This document shows, piece by piece, positions 20,356-32,144 of a DNA stretch of 64,000 nt. Location of the stretch: positions 27,904,001-27,968,000 of the forward strand of contig CM044311.1 in assembly GCA_024291935.2 (NCBI GenBank). The letters run 5' to 3'. How positions within the stretch are numbered: the stretch's first letter is position 1; every line of letters starts with the position of its first letter. Both the position numbers and the translations under genes were made by a program. Below the pieces are notes generated by a model. That model was not told the origin of the DNA, searched no databases, and was given only the letters and a program-made list of their open reading frames with translations. Origin of the DNA: Okapia johnstoni. Its lineage: Eukaryota; Chordata; Mammalia; Artiodactyla; Giraffidae.

Positions 20356-21569
20356 GTACTATTGGCTGGAGCAATCCTACAACCCTCTGCTACCCCTGTT
20401 CTGTACTAACAGAACCCTGGGATTTTCAAGTCTTGGGTGGTTTTGTTTTCAAAGGAGAGTAGATGCTTTCTGTGCCCTATTTGGCGAATCTGGATTACTC
20501 TGAACCCATCCTAATAATACCATTCATTTTCAAGGGACTGGTTTAAAGATGGGTGCATGACATCATTTTAGCCAAAGAGACATGAGGAAAAAGCCTTGTT
20601 TGGGGGGCTGCTGGTAATGTTTCTCTTTTTAAAACAAGACATATGGAAAGGAGGTGTCCTCTCCCTCTCTTATGGACTTTAAATACTGTTGCTAAATGGG
20701 ATGCCCAGAGCTCTTACAGTCATTCCAAGTCATCGAAGGAGTGGCACACTTGATCTTATTGATGTAATTTAGTGCCTGAAATAATCACAGAAATGCCTCC
20801 TTGGGTCTTCTTGTCATGCAGTGTTCTTTCCTTATTTGTCCCAGCCATCTTTTGAGTCTTCTCTTCCTTGCTGACAAAGCATCCTAGCTAGTACGCAAGT
20901 GATCATTTCATTTAAAAAAGAAAAATTCTATACTAAATGAGAATGACGTGACTTGAAGTTGATGTAGAAATACTTAGTGTTTTAAAAAAAGAGTAAAGTG
21001 AATTAGAATCAGTAGAAAGAAACCAAATTGTTTGGACCTTAGAGAGGCTAATGCTATCAGGTTGTGATCTCAGAGTCAGGGTTAGTGCTCAGAACAATGC
21101 AGATACTGATGCATCTGTCCTGGTTAGACTCTATGAAACAGGATATATTTACTGGTACTTCCAGAGTAACTTGGATATGTGTCCTCAAAAGCTCATTTGT
21201 ACCCATTCACAAAGTAGTTGCCATCCCAGCAAGGACCTTCTGACACTTGCTGCATGTATCTTGAGGACTGATCAGTCCCCTCTCTGCGTGTCTTTCCAAA
21301 TATCAACATGATCATTTTTGCCTCTTGCTTTGCCTTACGTTGTCTTTCAGTCTGGGGTGTCTTCTTCTCCTCAAGTTCTCTCCTCTGCCTAACCAATTCA
21401 TACCATCCTTCAGTGTCTATCTCTTGGCTTGATCTGATATCTTTAGTTTCAATGCTTTCCCTTGTTTATGAATTCCAAAATACTCACTAGCAGTATTATA
21501 TCATTGATTGTGTAAATTTTTTTTGATTGTGTAATTTTTAAACATACATTAGTATTATGTCAAACCTAG
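20356..21569. other. Mostly unique non-coding sequence
   Basis: No ruminant repeat. A weak L2-like pattern may lie around 21355-21460, too diverged to call. No exon recognised. Confidence 0.4.
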
Positions 21570-22072
21570 ACAGTGTGTTAAAAAGAAAAGACCTGACTTT
21601 GCTGACAAAAGTCCACATAGTCAAGGCGGTGGTCTTTCCAGTAGTCATGTATGAATGTGAGAGCTGGACAGTAAAGCAAGCAGAATGACAAAGAATTGAT
21701 GCTTTCAAACTGTAGTGCTGGAGAAGACTCTTGAGAGTCCCTTGGAAAGCAAGGGGATCAAATCAGTCAATCTTAAAACAAATCAACTCTGAATACTCTT
21801 TGAAAGGACTAATGCTGACACTGAAGCTCCAATACTTTGGCCACCCAATGCGAACTGCTGACTCATTGGAAAAGACTCTGATGCTGGGAAAGATTGAAGG
21901 TAGAAGGAGAAGAGGGTGACAGAAGATGAGATGGTTGGATGGTATGACCGATTCAATGGACATGAACTTGGGCAAACTCTGGAAGATGGTGAGAGACAGG
22001 GAAGCCCGGTGTGCTGCAGTCCATGGGGTCACAAATAGTCAGACATGACTTGGCAACTGAACAACAAACAAC
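21570..22072 (+). mobile_element. BovB 3' fragment, sense, older
   Basis: Spans the coding block for LTKVHIVKAVVFPVVMYECESW-like text to the 3' end 'gacttggcaactgaacaac'. Stops interrupt the frame near 21690 and 21715. More substituted than the neighbouring copy at 22401. Confidence 0.88.
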
Positions 22073-22400
22073 AAGTATTATCTCTTCAATATAATTATTT
22101 CTGTGACTACCATATTGCTTTGTATAGTGCTTATTCAACAAAGACTTGTTGAGATTGAAAGAAACAAGACTGGCTAGGTCATCCAAACATAAAGCGATTG
22201 GAATGAGTGACAGCAGAGGGAGTGGATGAGTATTATGTGATAAGAAGGAAAACACTGATGGATTGTAAGATCTTTGGTTTGTGTGTCTGGAGATCCTCTT
22301 AGTGGCATCAATGGAAAGGGATACTTGTAAAAGGGAACTTTTCCATCAGGAATGTCCTGGTGGAAATGTAAATGTTATTACTGGAATTTGAATCAGCTCA
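22073..22400. other. Spacer between two same-strand BovB copies
   Basis: Roughly 330 bases of non-repeat sequence; nothing recognised. Confidence 0.4.
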
Positions 22401-23043
22401 GCATAGCAAATAGATGGGGAAACAGTGGAAACAGTGGCTGACTTTATTTTTCTGGGCTCCAAAATCACTGCAGATGGTGACTGCAGCCACGAAATTAAAA
22501 GACGCTTACTCCTTGGAAGGAGAGCTATGACCAACCTAGACAGCATATTAAAAAGCAGAGACATTACTTTGTCAACAAAGGTCCATCTAGTCAAGGCTAT
22601 GGTTTTTCCAGTGGTCATGTGTGGATGTGAGAGTTGGACTATAAAGAAAGCTGAGCACAGAAGAATTGATGCTTTTGAACTGTGGTGCTAGAGAAGACTC
22701 TTGAAGAGTCCCTTGGACTGCAAGGAGAACTGACCATTCCATCCTAAAGGAGATCAGTCCTAGATGTTCACTGGTAGGACTGATTTTGAAGCTGAAACTC
22801 CAGTACTTTGGCCACCTCATGCGAAGAGCTGACTCATTTGAAAAGACCCTAAAGCTGGGAAAGACTGAGGGCAGGAGGAGAAGGGGACAGCAGAAAATGA
22901 GATGGCTGGATGGCATCACCGACTCGATGCACATGGGTTTGGGTGGACTCCGGGAGTTGGTGATGGACAGGGAGGCCTGGCGTGCTGCGATCCATGGGGT
23001 CGCAAAGAGTCGGACACGACTGAGCGACTGAACTGAACTGAAC
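22401..23043 (+). mobile_element. BovB 3' fragment, sense, young
   Basis: Starts in the block encoding DGETVETVADFIFLGSKI and ends with the exact 'actgaactgaactgaac' terminus. Open for 88 codons (22425-22691), then a TAG replaces a Trp codon after ELWC. The C-terminal frame reopens at 22786-23031. Confidence 0.93.
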
Positions 23044-23061
23044 GTGTTTGGACCAGCCCAA

Positions 23062-23377
23062 TGGGGATTCCTTGGTAGCTCAGATGGTAAAGAATCCACC
23101 TGCAATGCAGTAGACCCCAGTTTGTTTCCTGAGTTGGGAAGATCTGCTGGAGAAGGGGTAGGCTACCCACTCCAGTATTCTTGTGCTTTCCTGGTGGCTC
23201 AGCTGGTAAATAATCCACCTGCAATGTGGGAGACCTGGGTGTGATCCCTGGGTTGGGAATATCCCCTGGAGAAGGGAAAGGCTACCCACTCCTGTATTCT
23301 GGCTTGGAGAATTCCATGGACTGTATAGTCCATGGGGTCGCAAAGAGCCAAACATGACTGAGTGACTTTCACTTCAA
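23062..23377 (+). mobile_element. Bov-A2 SINE (dimer), sense
   Basis: Two Bov-A monomers in tandem, joined near 23188 (ttcttgtgctttcctggtgg). The second has the Bov-A2 hallmark 'gggaaaggctacccactcc' and ends 'gactttcacttcaa'. It follows a BovB with the same orientation after 18 bases. Confidence 0.93.
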
Positions 23378-23989
23378 CATGTTGACTACATGAACAATCT
23401 TTAGCTGGTACAATTTAAAGGTATTGAAAGAGTTGCTACTGCAAAGTATCTTCCTCATTAGTCTCCCAGAGTGACTACCCTGTCTGATTTCAATTCCACC
23501 TTTGTATATCTGTCTTACTAATCTGAGGCTAAGACATAGCAAACAGTATTCTCAGACTTGGTTGCCAGCTGGCTTCCTGTTAGGTTCTGCTTAGAAACAC
23601 TAGAATAATGGGAACAGAAAAGAAGGAGAGAAGGACTTCCTTATTCCTATTTGCTCTTCCTGCTGCTAGACCCTTAGCAGTGACAATTCACTGCAGCAGT
23701 GACATGTCACCTGAGTAGGAAGTTTGTCTTAACAATGGCATCTGCTTTCAACCTCCAGTTTCTTTGTATTCTAAAGCTAGTTAATTGCTCCCCTCCATTA
23801 AGTACCAAGTGCAACCAGGCATTGCCACCTCCTTAGAGGTCTGAGTCCCAGATCTTCAGGGTCCCTACTCTCAGAGACCTTAAATTTCTAGTAATTTAAC
23901 CTCCTCTTGTTTATTCCCTAAGCTTTGTGTGTAGTAGCTTACCTGTAACCTCCAGGTAGTCTTCAGTGTTTTCTGTTGCTCTGTCAGCC
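23378..23989. other. Unassigned non-coding sequence
   Basis: About 600 bases, no repeat or coding signal recognised. Confidence 0.45.
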
Positions 23990-24091
23990 CTCTGCTGCTA
24001 AGTCGCTTCAGTCGTGTCCGACTCTGTGCAACCCCATAGGTGGCAGTCCACCAAGCTCCTCTGTCCCTGGGATTCTCCAGGCAAGAATACC
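23990..24091 (-). mobile_element. Bov-tA SINE tail fragment, antisense
   Basis: Only the tail-side ~100 bases are present, ending in 'tccaggcaagaatacc'. 5'-truncated. Confidence 0.88.
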
Positions 24092-24302
24092 AAATACCTG
24101 TATAACCATCTCCAGTACTAAATCTTTTTGCTGGAATACTTACTATTTTCTGAGGACAGCTGACTGACTGCTGGGAGACTCTAGCAGTTAAAGATTTATG
24201 CAAATCCAGTTGGGGGTCTTCTATAATTTGTGAGGGAAGATCAAGGAAGGATTTATGTTAAAAGGTACCATTTGCAAATGACCTTGATTATGGGTAGGAC
24301 TT

Positions 24303-24530
24303 GGGCTTCCCTGCTGGCTCAGGTGGAGGAGAATCTGCCTGCAAAGAGGGTGACCAGGGTTCAATCCCTGGGTCAGGAAGATCTGCTGGAAAAGGGAATG
24401 GCTACCTACTCCAGTATTCTTGCCTGGAGAATTCTGTGGACAGAGGAGCCTGGTGGGCTACAGTCCATGGGATTGCAAAGAATCGACACAACTGAGTGAC
24501 TAACACACACACACACACACACACACACAC
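24303..24530 (+). mobile_element. Bov-tA SINE with (AC)n tail, sense
   Basis: A full-length SINE whose 3' end 'gagtgactaac' passes into about 14 AC units (24502-24530). Flanks GGGTAGGACTT (24292-24302) and GGGTAGGATTT (24531-24541) place the microsatellite inside the insertion, so it grew from the SINE tail. Confidence 0.94.
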
Positions 24531-24618
24531 GGGTAGGATTTAGAGGTGTAAAGATGGGATGGAAAAATGCTTTCAAGACATGAAAGTATAATAATAAGCA
24601 TTCATTAACAGAAAACAT

Positions 24619-24842
24619 GGGTCTTCTCTGGTGGTTCGGCAATAAAGAATTCACCTGCAATGCAAGAGATGCAGGAGATGTGGGTTCGATCCCTGGGTTG
24701 GGAAGATCCCCTGAAGTGGGCATGGCAACCCACTCCAGTATTCTTGCTGGGAAAATTCCATGGACAGAGGAACCTGGCAGGCTACAGCCATGGGGTTGTA
24801 AAGAGTGGGACGTGACTGAAGTGACTGAGCACACACACACAC
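24619..24842 (+). mobile_element. Bov-tA SINE, sense, with short (CA)n tail
   Basis: Full-length, with the head 'gtcttctctggtggttc' and a tail ending 'gagcacacacacacaca'. Second Bov-tA in 350 bases with a CA-rich tail. No clear duplication. Confidence 0.92.
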
Positions 24843-25439
24843 AATTATTTGAGGAAGTAGCATTGTAAAAGATATTAGTGGGGAGTTCTTTACTGCCAGG
24901 ATCAGAATTACTGAACCTTTAAAGCAGCTGGGTGGGAATATTAGGAGGTCAGATTGAGCATCTCTAATTTGGAAGATAATGTAGTGAGTATAAAGAAGTT
25001 TTGTGAGATAATAGAGATAATAGGAATGTCATATTCTTCTAGTTTTCTAGCCAGATTTAACCTGCTTTGAGTTTCCAACCATCTGACTGGCAGAACATCC
25101 AGTATCAATCATTATTAGAACTTAGTCTTCACTTTCATCTAAGAAGCTAGGGCTCACATAATTCTGTGGAAATGGGAGAGATTTTTGTTTTTTAATGCAT
25201 GATGATCACCATTGTTTTGTTCATTTTAATGCTGGGCAAGTCTATTGGGAGCTGCAGAGATGCTCTGGCTGGGTCCCAGAGATGCGATTTCACACGGTCC
25301 TCTTTGCCACAGGGAATTTGTAGTTGCTCTCAAGGGCCTGAGTGTGTGTTTCCAGCCTCTTTGGATCTACATTAATCCCCCATCAGAAGTTCAGCTGTCT
25401 CCCGAGCTTTGCTTGGAGTAGAATACAAGTTCTGCATAT
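24843..25439. other. Unassigned non-coding sequence
   Basis: About 600 bases without recognised repeat or exon. Confidence 0.45.
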
Positions 25440-25935
25440 GCCTTGTGATAGAATAATGATCCCCCAAAGATGTTAGCTGTTTCCTAGAACTTATTAATAC
25501 GTTACATTATGTGGAAAAGGAGAATTAAGATTGTAAAAATTATTGATGCTTGGTAATCAGCTGACTTAAAGATATTACCCTGGACTGTCTGAGTGGGCCC
25601 AATGTCATAATACGCATCTTTAAAAGTGGAAAAGGGAGGCAGAAAAGATTAGAGTGATGTGTTGTGATAAGGTCTGTAGCTATTGGCTTTGAAAATGGAG
25701 GAAGAGGGCCACAAGCCAAGGAGTGTGGGCAGCCTCTGCAGGCTGGTGAAGGCAAGGAAATGGACTTTTCCTGGAGCCTCCAGAGAGTGTATTCCTGCAG
25801 ACATCTCGATTTTAATCCAGTGAGACCTCTGTTGGGCTTCTAATTTACAGAACTCTAAGATAGTAACTCTGTAATTTTAAACCATAAGTTTAAGTTCATT
25901 TCCTACAGCTGCAGTAGGAACCTAATGTACTCCCA
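25440..25935 (+). mobile_element. MaLR/MLT-type LTR relic, sense
   Basis: Ordered blocks: 'aataatgatcccccaaagat', 'agtgggcccaatgtcata', 'gaggaagagggccacaagcc', 'cttttcctggagcctccaga', 'ttttaatccagtgagacc', 'acagaactctaagatagtaa' and 'gcagtaggaacctaatgtac'. These follow the standard order of this mammalian LTR group. No coding remnant. Confidence 0.68.
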
Positions 25936-26138
25936 GAGCTGCCACACCTCTTTCCCCTAGACATGAGAAGCTTCACTCATACCTCCATTCCTGACTCAGT
26001 TTGCCTCCCTCCTATCACAGTTTCCACATACTCACCCTTCCCTCTTTCAGGGCAATTCCAGAAACAGAGGGACATTTCAGTACAGACCCTGAAACACAGA
26101 AATATTTTCATTTTCCCCAAGGAAAGCCTAGGTTTTGC

Positions 26139-26350
26139 AAGAGTTAGGAAACCTTAGCCCACAGGCCAAATCTGGTTGATTGCCTGTTTTTGAAAATAAA
26201 GTTTTATTGGAACACATTCATTTACATATTGCTTATAGCTGTTTTTACACCATAAATGCAAAGTTAAATAGTTGTAACAGAGACCATATGACTGACAAAT
26301 CCTTAAATATTTACTATCTGGAACTTTGCAGAAAAAATAATGCTGACCTC
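26139..26350 (-). mobile_element. Non-autonomous hAT (Charlie-group) MITE
   Basis: Contains the familiar MITE blocks 'cacaggccaaatctgg', 'aataaagttttattggaaca', 'cagagaccatatgac' and 'atatttactatctgg'. The terminal inverted repeats are degraded. No transposase coding is expected in this class. Confidence 0.65.
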
Positions 26351-26494
26351 TTCCTTAGAAACAAAATAAGGCTAATGTTGGGGCAGGGATGAAGATCAGT
26401 ATGGGGGGAGGAGAATTTCCTTTTTAGTTGTTATCCTACAGCAGCAATGAGTGAGACAGAAATTAGTATCAGCTGATTAACTCATGCTTAGTGT

Positions 26495-26967
26495 AATGGA
26501 CTGAATGGTGGCCCCAAAGACATCAGGTTCTATCTCTTGAACCTCTAAATGTTACCTTGTTTGGAAAAGGGGTCTTTGGAGAGGTAGATAAGCTAAGAAT
26601 AATTGAGATGAAGAGATAATTCTGGGTTATCCTCACGGGCCCTAAATGTCATTGTAAGTGTCGTTAGAAGAAAGAGGTAGAGGAGGATTTGATACACAGA
26701 GGGAGGAGAAGGGAACGTGGAGACAGAGGCGAGAATGGGGAGATAGAACCCACAAGTCAAGGAACCCCCAAGGAATGTCAACAGCCACCAGAAGCTGGAA
26801 GAGGCAAGGGATGGATTTTCTCCAAGAATTTCAGCAGGAAACATGGCTCTGCTGATACCTTGATTCTGGTCTTTGTCTTTTAGAACTCAGAGAACATAAA
26901 TTTCTGTTATTTTAAGTCACTGAGATTGTGGTTATCTTGTTACAACAGCAATGAGACGTTAATACAG
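26495..26967 (+). mobile_element. MaLR/MLT-type LTR relic, sense
   Basis: Same class as the copy at 25440, about 560 bases further on and in the same orientation. Blocks: 'tggccccaaagacatcagg', 'gttaccttgtttggaaaag', 'ccaccagaagctggaagagg' and 'aatttctgttattttaagtc'. The two may be the LTRs of one provirus or separate solo LTRs; only the hAT MITE and unassigned sequence lie between them. Confidence 0.7.
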
Positions 26968-28139
26968 ATGGGAAGACCATCTTGAGAAGATTGCAAACTT
27001 TTAAACAGCTCATATGATTGAAGCCAGTAAAAAATTTATCTGCTTATGAATTCCAGACTTGTTACTTCACATAATATCTGGCTTTGGTGGGATAAATGCA
27101 GGGAAATGTAAAGGAACAAGCTTTGGGACTCACAGACTTTGTGGGTATTCAAATCATTTAACAGTGTATAAATTATTTCACAGTAATACAGTCAAAGTTC
27201 TTAGAGTAAATCATTTTGATTCCCACTTCTGTCTGGCATAGAGAAATAATCAGCATTTCAAAATGAGCCCTTGGCTGTTCTATCATCGCCTCAATAATGC
27301 TTATGGAGCAGACAGTATGCCAGCTTACGTTCCCTTGCTTTTTACTATCAAACTTTTCAAAATCAATATATGTACACATATCATATTGTATATATTTAGG
27401 ATGCTTCTCTCACCCCATTAGCATATTTGATATGCTAAACGTGCTAAATATTTAGCCTTGCTTCTCTGAAAACCATTTACAACTGACTTATTCTTATAGA
27501 TGGTTACATATTTGAACTCTTAACATCTGTAATATACTTTTCCAGATTTATACATATTATTTCTTCCCAAGATATCTGCACACCTTGGTAAAACTGAAAA
27601 GAATAAGATGACCTATTTGGTGTTTTGATGGTTTAATGACAATTTTTTAAAAAGTAATCACAATATTCATGTCACTCTTCCAATTCAAAGTCAAGTTTCA
27701 AAACTTATCTACAAGGGGTGATAATCCCCCTTCCTGGTAGCGTGCACCTCTTGTGGGCCATATTGAATTCTCTTTGTCCAGGCACAGATGCAGGAACTGT
27801 TCTGTACAGGCCAGACCTCTCATAAGGATACACTAACAGGGCATGGACTCAGGTAATGCAGGTGTGCTTCTGCTCCCCTTCTGCCCTGGCACCTCCCTGA
27901 GGCTGAGAATGTCTGCTTCTGAGGTTCATTCCATCAGGCTTTCTCAGAAAGTCCCTCCATTTGAGCAACCTCTTGCCCTGGCCAACTCAACAATGCACCT
28001 TTGTCAGGACCCTCCATTCTTTCCTGTTTACCACCCCCCTCCATCACATTTCTGAATAGTCCATTCATGCAGAAGCTTTTATTTTAGGCTTTGGTTTTGG
28101 GAGGAAACCCAAGCCAGAGCATTAGAATACTGCAGTCAA
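26968..28139. other. Unique non-coding sequence
   Basis: No recognised repeat. The frame at 27843-28055 (70 codons, plus strand, Pro-rich end) lies in a GC-richer patch but has no identifiable domain. Confidence 0.4.
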
Positions 28140-28688
28140 AAGGAAACAGTGTTAGATATAATTTTTAAAAGTAATCACAAAAGTAAAGAGAGGAGAAAAA
28201 TGGAACCCATGAACCCTTCACCTCATATACCCTTTCCCCAGAGTATCCTTGAAGCAGTCGCCTAGACTAGGTTTTTATTGGAGGGTGATCAAAAGGTGAT
28301 TTTGCTTGTTAGTACTAAATTCTCCTCATCAGGATTATATCCTTATAGATCCTTCTTACCAACAAAATATGAGAGGTCCCATTTCCCTATAGCCACCCCA
28401 ACAAAGTGCATTGTCAAACTTGTGGATTTCTGCCAGTCTCATCTGTGTAGTTTAATTGACATTCTCTTACATGAGCAAGATTGAGCAAATTTTTATGTTT
28501 ATATGTGAATTCCTTCTTCATATCTTTTGCCTATTTTTCTACAGGTTTTTTGCTTCTTAGTTTTCAGAAGGCCTTTCATATTAGGGAAATTAACAGTTTA
28601 TCTGTGATATAATTTGAAAATATTTTTTTTAAGTTTTTGTCATTTTATTTTGTTTTGGTCTTCTCATGCATTTCTTTCGACCACATCT
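28140..28688 (-). mobile_element. L1M-type LINE fragment, antisense
   Basis: Reverse of the L1M ORF2 end: 'caacaaagtgcattgtcaaa' near 28400, 'gagcaagattgagcaaattt' near 28475 and 'catatcttttgcctattttt' near 28520 correspond to blocks present in all old L1 copies. Its upper part is interrupted by a SINE at 28700. Confidence 0.6.
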
Positions 28689-28699
28689 TATAAAGACCT

Positions 28700-28831
28700 T
28701 GTGTGCATGCTAAGTCTCTTCAGTCATGTCCAACTCTTTGTGATCGCATGGACTGCAGCCTGCCAGGCTCCTCTCTGTCTGTGGAATTCTCCAGGCAAGA
28801 TTACTGAAGTGGTTTGCCATCTCCTTCTCCA
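28700..28831 (-). mobile_element. Bov-tA SINE, 5'-truncated, antisense
   Basis: Tail-side half only, ending at 'catctccttctcca'. Perfect 11-bp flanks TATAAAGACCT at 28689-28699 and 28832-28842. Confidence 0.92.
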
Positions 28832-29025
28832 TATAAAGACCTGGCAAAGTGATTATTGGAGAAGAGATTTGTATGAGAGATTATATTAAGTAAATATTGA
28901 GAGTGAATGAACCTTTCCTAAATATTTTATGGAAGATTTACAGTAAAATTTTCAGGTTTACAAATGATCTCATGTCATTTTGTCTAATTGTCTAGGTCCT
29001 TTTCTTATACTTTGTCACAATTTTC

Positions 29026-29142
29026 CCCTTCCTCTCCCTCTGAGTTTTCCATTTCTCCTTCCTACTCTCTCTCTCCACTCTCCTTCCTTCCTTTCTCCCA
29101 CCCTCCACTCCCTCCCTGCCTGCCTTCTTTCCTTCTTTCTTT
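29026..29142. repeat. Polypyrimidine (CT/CCTT) tract
   Basis: About 115 bases that are almost all C and T on the plus strand, with CCTTCCTT and TTTCTTTC variants. Potential triplex-forming sequence; the open frames in it are Ser/Pro/Leu artefacts. Confidence 0.85.
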
Positions 29143-29870
29143 CACTTGCCAGATACTATGCCAGGCCCCAGATATATTACGATGAGCAAACAGGAGACTC
29201 TAATAGGAGAACAAACATTAATCAATAAGTGACACCAGTGAAATTATCACTCTGACCTGTGCTAGAAGGAGAGGCACTTGATCCTATGTGAGGCTGTAAC
29301 TGTTGGGGGTTCATCTAAGCAAGGGAGATCAGAGATGTCTTTGAAAAGCTAACAGTTAAATGGAACTCTGCAGAATGAGTAAGAATTAACTAGGACAAAA
29401 AAGCAGAGGGGCTAGTCTTTTTGGTACAAGGGATAGCATCTGAAGAAGTCTTGTGGAGAGAGGGAGTATGGAAGTAGAAGAGGCTGAGAGTGAGGTCAGC
29501 GTGAGTGGAGCAGGGAGTGATGAGAATCTGGAGTAAGGGTAAGGATGAAGGTGATGTGAGAATAAAGGTGATGTCGGGGTAAGGTAAGGTGATGTCAGGA
29601 TAAAGGTGATGGGTAAGAGTCAGAACTTGTGGGACCACAATAAGGAGCTGTGTCTTTATCCTAAGACCATTTCAAAGCCATGGAAGGATTTAAAGAGAAG
29701 AGAGTGGGTGTGATCAGATCTGAATTTTGAAAAGCTCATTCTGACTCCTGTATGAAGAAGCCCAGATAGGAATCAGGCATTGTGGTTTAGGAGAGGACAG
29801 AGGGTGATTAGGGTGGATGTCACCAGGGGTAGACCTAGTGTATTTAACACTGGAATGTCTCATTTTTTAA
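29143..29870 (-). mobile_element. L2 LINE, antisense
   Basis: Begins with the reversed L2 3' end block (ccagatactatgccaggccc). It continues through diverged 'aacaaacattaatcaataag', 'atcagagatgtctttgaaaa', 'tctttatcctaagaccattt' and 'gtgggtgtgatcagatctga', the usual antisense L2 order. A minisatellite has expanded inside it. Confidence 0.55.
29548..29620. repeat. Short minisatellite, ~17-bp unit
   Basis: Four AAGGTGATG-anchored copies start at 29548, 29565, 29586 and 29603 (spacing 17, 21, 17). The middle unit carries an extra 'aggt'. Confidence 0.85.
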
Positions 29871-31640
29871 ATACCTCCCCATGTGACAAAAGTACTTTCA
29901 GAAATAATCATCAAATAAAACAAAAAGCTTATAATGATAATAGCTAGAAAAGAAATATAGGCAAGGAGGACTTTATTTCACTGAACATTGTATCATGGAT
30001 AAAAAAAAAATTGAGAGATAAAATAATGTTGCACCAAAATGAATAAATGCACAACTACTCATTTACTTGTTTTTATATCTATTTAACAGTTTAAACTTTA
30101 ATCATTTGGTTACAATTCTATCATAATATTTTATGTAAATAATTTTCTGACAATTAGTAAGGGAGTTTTATTGAAACCAAAATTAAGACAGTGACTCAGT
30201 GACAAAAGTGATGGACATTTTGTTTTCTTGATTCATTGTTTAGTTTTAAAACTGCTACTAATTTTAAAAATTTTAATTTATGATACTATTCAATATATTA
30301 ATTATCCAATTTCAATAAATTAAAAATTGTACTTAGCAAATGGAATGTTGTAACTCATGGCTTGCATTCTATTTCACTTTTTAATGCTTTAAGCACAAAT
30401 ATAGACTCCAAGTAGTTATATGAAAATAACAGAACTATATTAACTCAAATTCTGCTTCTTTGTGTTTTTAGCTATCAATGTGCTTGTTCATCATATATTT
30501 TGAGTCTGCTGTTTAAGTGAAGCAGTGAAAGATACCTACAGCACCCAAAGAGAGCTCAACCAACTTCTGAAACATTACAAAGTAGTTTTTAAATGGAAGC
30601 ATATGCTGAGTCCACAAGTGTTCAGAGCTGACTGTACAACTGGGAATTCTCCAAATTAACTTCTCTGTAAAAAATGCAATATTTATTAAAGGATAAGTAA
30701 TAAAACTGTGTGAATTTGAAGCTTATGCATGTTATTATTAACACTTAATAGTGGCCAGAGAAATTACTTAGAATTTAGATCAATGAAAGATTTCAGGCAG
30801 GGGGAATACTTTTGTCGCTGACATTGTTAGAAATGGCAATAATGAAAAGCAGATGTTTTAAAATTCTCTGTAGACAACAGAATCCTCTTTGTTTCATGCA
30901 CCTGAGGAAGACCTCACCAACCACTTGGTCCACCCCTGGGTGACAGTGAATGTGGAAAATGGGTAAATTCACAGAAGAAGTATTTCAAAAGGGAACCACG
31001 CCTAGTCCCTGCTCTTGGAGAGCCTGTGCTGTGGGAGGTGGAGGGGGAGGCATATAACAGTGACTGGAATGACCTCTTCCTGACTTTCTGACAAGAGAAT
31101 GTCTGGGAAGAGAGAATAGTTGAGAATGTATTTTTGTGTAAGACTGACAAAGAGTCTCTCCTTGGCCAAACTCTAGCCAGGCTTCTCTAAGCACTCTTTC
31201 AGATTAGGTCCAACCTTGGCCTATATAGACGTGAAGAAAACATTAATAGTTTCCAGTGACAATGACCTTGGTCTCCCTCCCTGCTTAAAGTGGCTGCTTG
31301 AGAGAACCCAAGGCTGCCTGAAGATTCCAGTTTGTCCCAACCAATGCCTGACGACAGGACCTCTGTCTCCCACCCTCTGTGGGTATATAGGAGCCTAAAT
31401 AAGTACCTGTTAATAACCCAGATGGGTTTCACAAACACCAATCTCCTTTCCCTACTTTTTGTAAATTTTCTCTTCCTGGACTCTGTCTCCCTATGCCCTC
31501 ATTCTTCCTCTAAAATGTCCAGTCATCACTGTACAAATCAGAATTGAGTTCAGAGGAGTTCAGTTTACTCTGGACTCTTTTCTCGCTTGCAGTAGCTTAT
31601 TACCAATTCAATGTTGGCCTTCACACCTAAAGTAGTGTCC
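29871..31640. other. Unique, AT-rich non-coding sequence
   Basis: 29.9-30.8 kb is notably AT-rich; 30.9-31.5 kb is closer to average composition. No repeat or coding region recognised, only 60-80-codon frames without domains. Confidence 0.45.
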
Positions 31641-31641
31641 A

Positions 31642-31865
31642 TGCGTACATGCTAAGTCGCTTCAGTTGTGTCTGACTCTGTGGAATCTTATGGACTCTAG
31701 CCCTTCAGGCTTCTCTGTCCATGGAATTCTCTAGGCAAGAATACTGGAGTGAGTTGCCATGTCCTCCTCCAAGGGACCTTCTTAACCCAGGGATCAAACC
31801 CACGTCTCTTATGTCTCCTGCATTGGCAGACACGTTCATTACCTCTGTCACCACCTGGGAAGCCC
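31642..31865 (-). mobile_element. Bov-tA SINE, antisense
   Basis: Full-length, head ending 'ccacctgggaagccc'. Only a weak TAGTGT match is found on both sides. Confidence 0.9.
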
Positions 31866-31882
31866 AACTAGTGTTCAGATTT

Positions 31883-32144
31883 ACCTTTTTATTTTTGGCT
31901 GCATTGGGTCTTTGTTGCGGCATGCAGGCTTTCTCTAGTTGCAGCAAGTGGGGGCTACTCTCTAGTTGTGGTGCATTGGTTTCTCATCACAATGGCTTCT
32001 CTTGTTGTTGAGCACAGGCTCTGTAGTTGCAGTCCGCAGGCTCAAGGGTCCTGCAGCATGTGGAATCTTCCTGAACCTGGGATCAAATCCATGTCCCCTG
32101 CACTGGTAGGCAGATTCTTAACCACTGGACAACAAGGGAAGCCC
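31883..32144 (-). mobile_element. CHR-type tRNA SINE, antisense, long form
   Basis: Starts 'tttatttttggctgcattgg' and carries several GC-richer blocks (gttgcggcatgcaggc, gttgcagtccgcaggctc) before the tRNA head 'cttaaccactggacaacaag'. Lies 18 bases from a Bov-tA in the same orientation. Confidence 0.8.

Noticed and set aside
24303..24375. tRNA-like head of Bov-tA SINEs as tRNA genes
   Set aside because: The tRNA-Glu-derived heads are part of SINEs, lack a foldable acceptor stem and a genuine 3' end, and recur many times in the same SINE context.
26495..26967. Functional endogenous retrovirus
   Set aside because: Only LTR-like non-coding relics of an ancient MaLR-type family are visible; no gag, pol or env sequence was recognised near any of them.
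28980..29228. Ser/Leu/Pro-rich open frames near 29 kb
   Set aside because: They derive from the polypyrimidine tract and have no other support.
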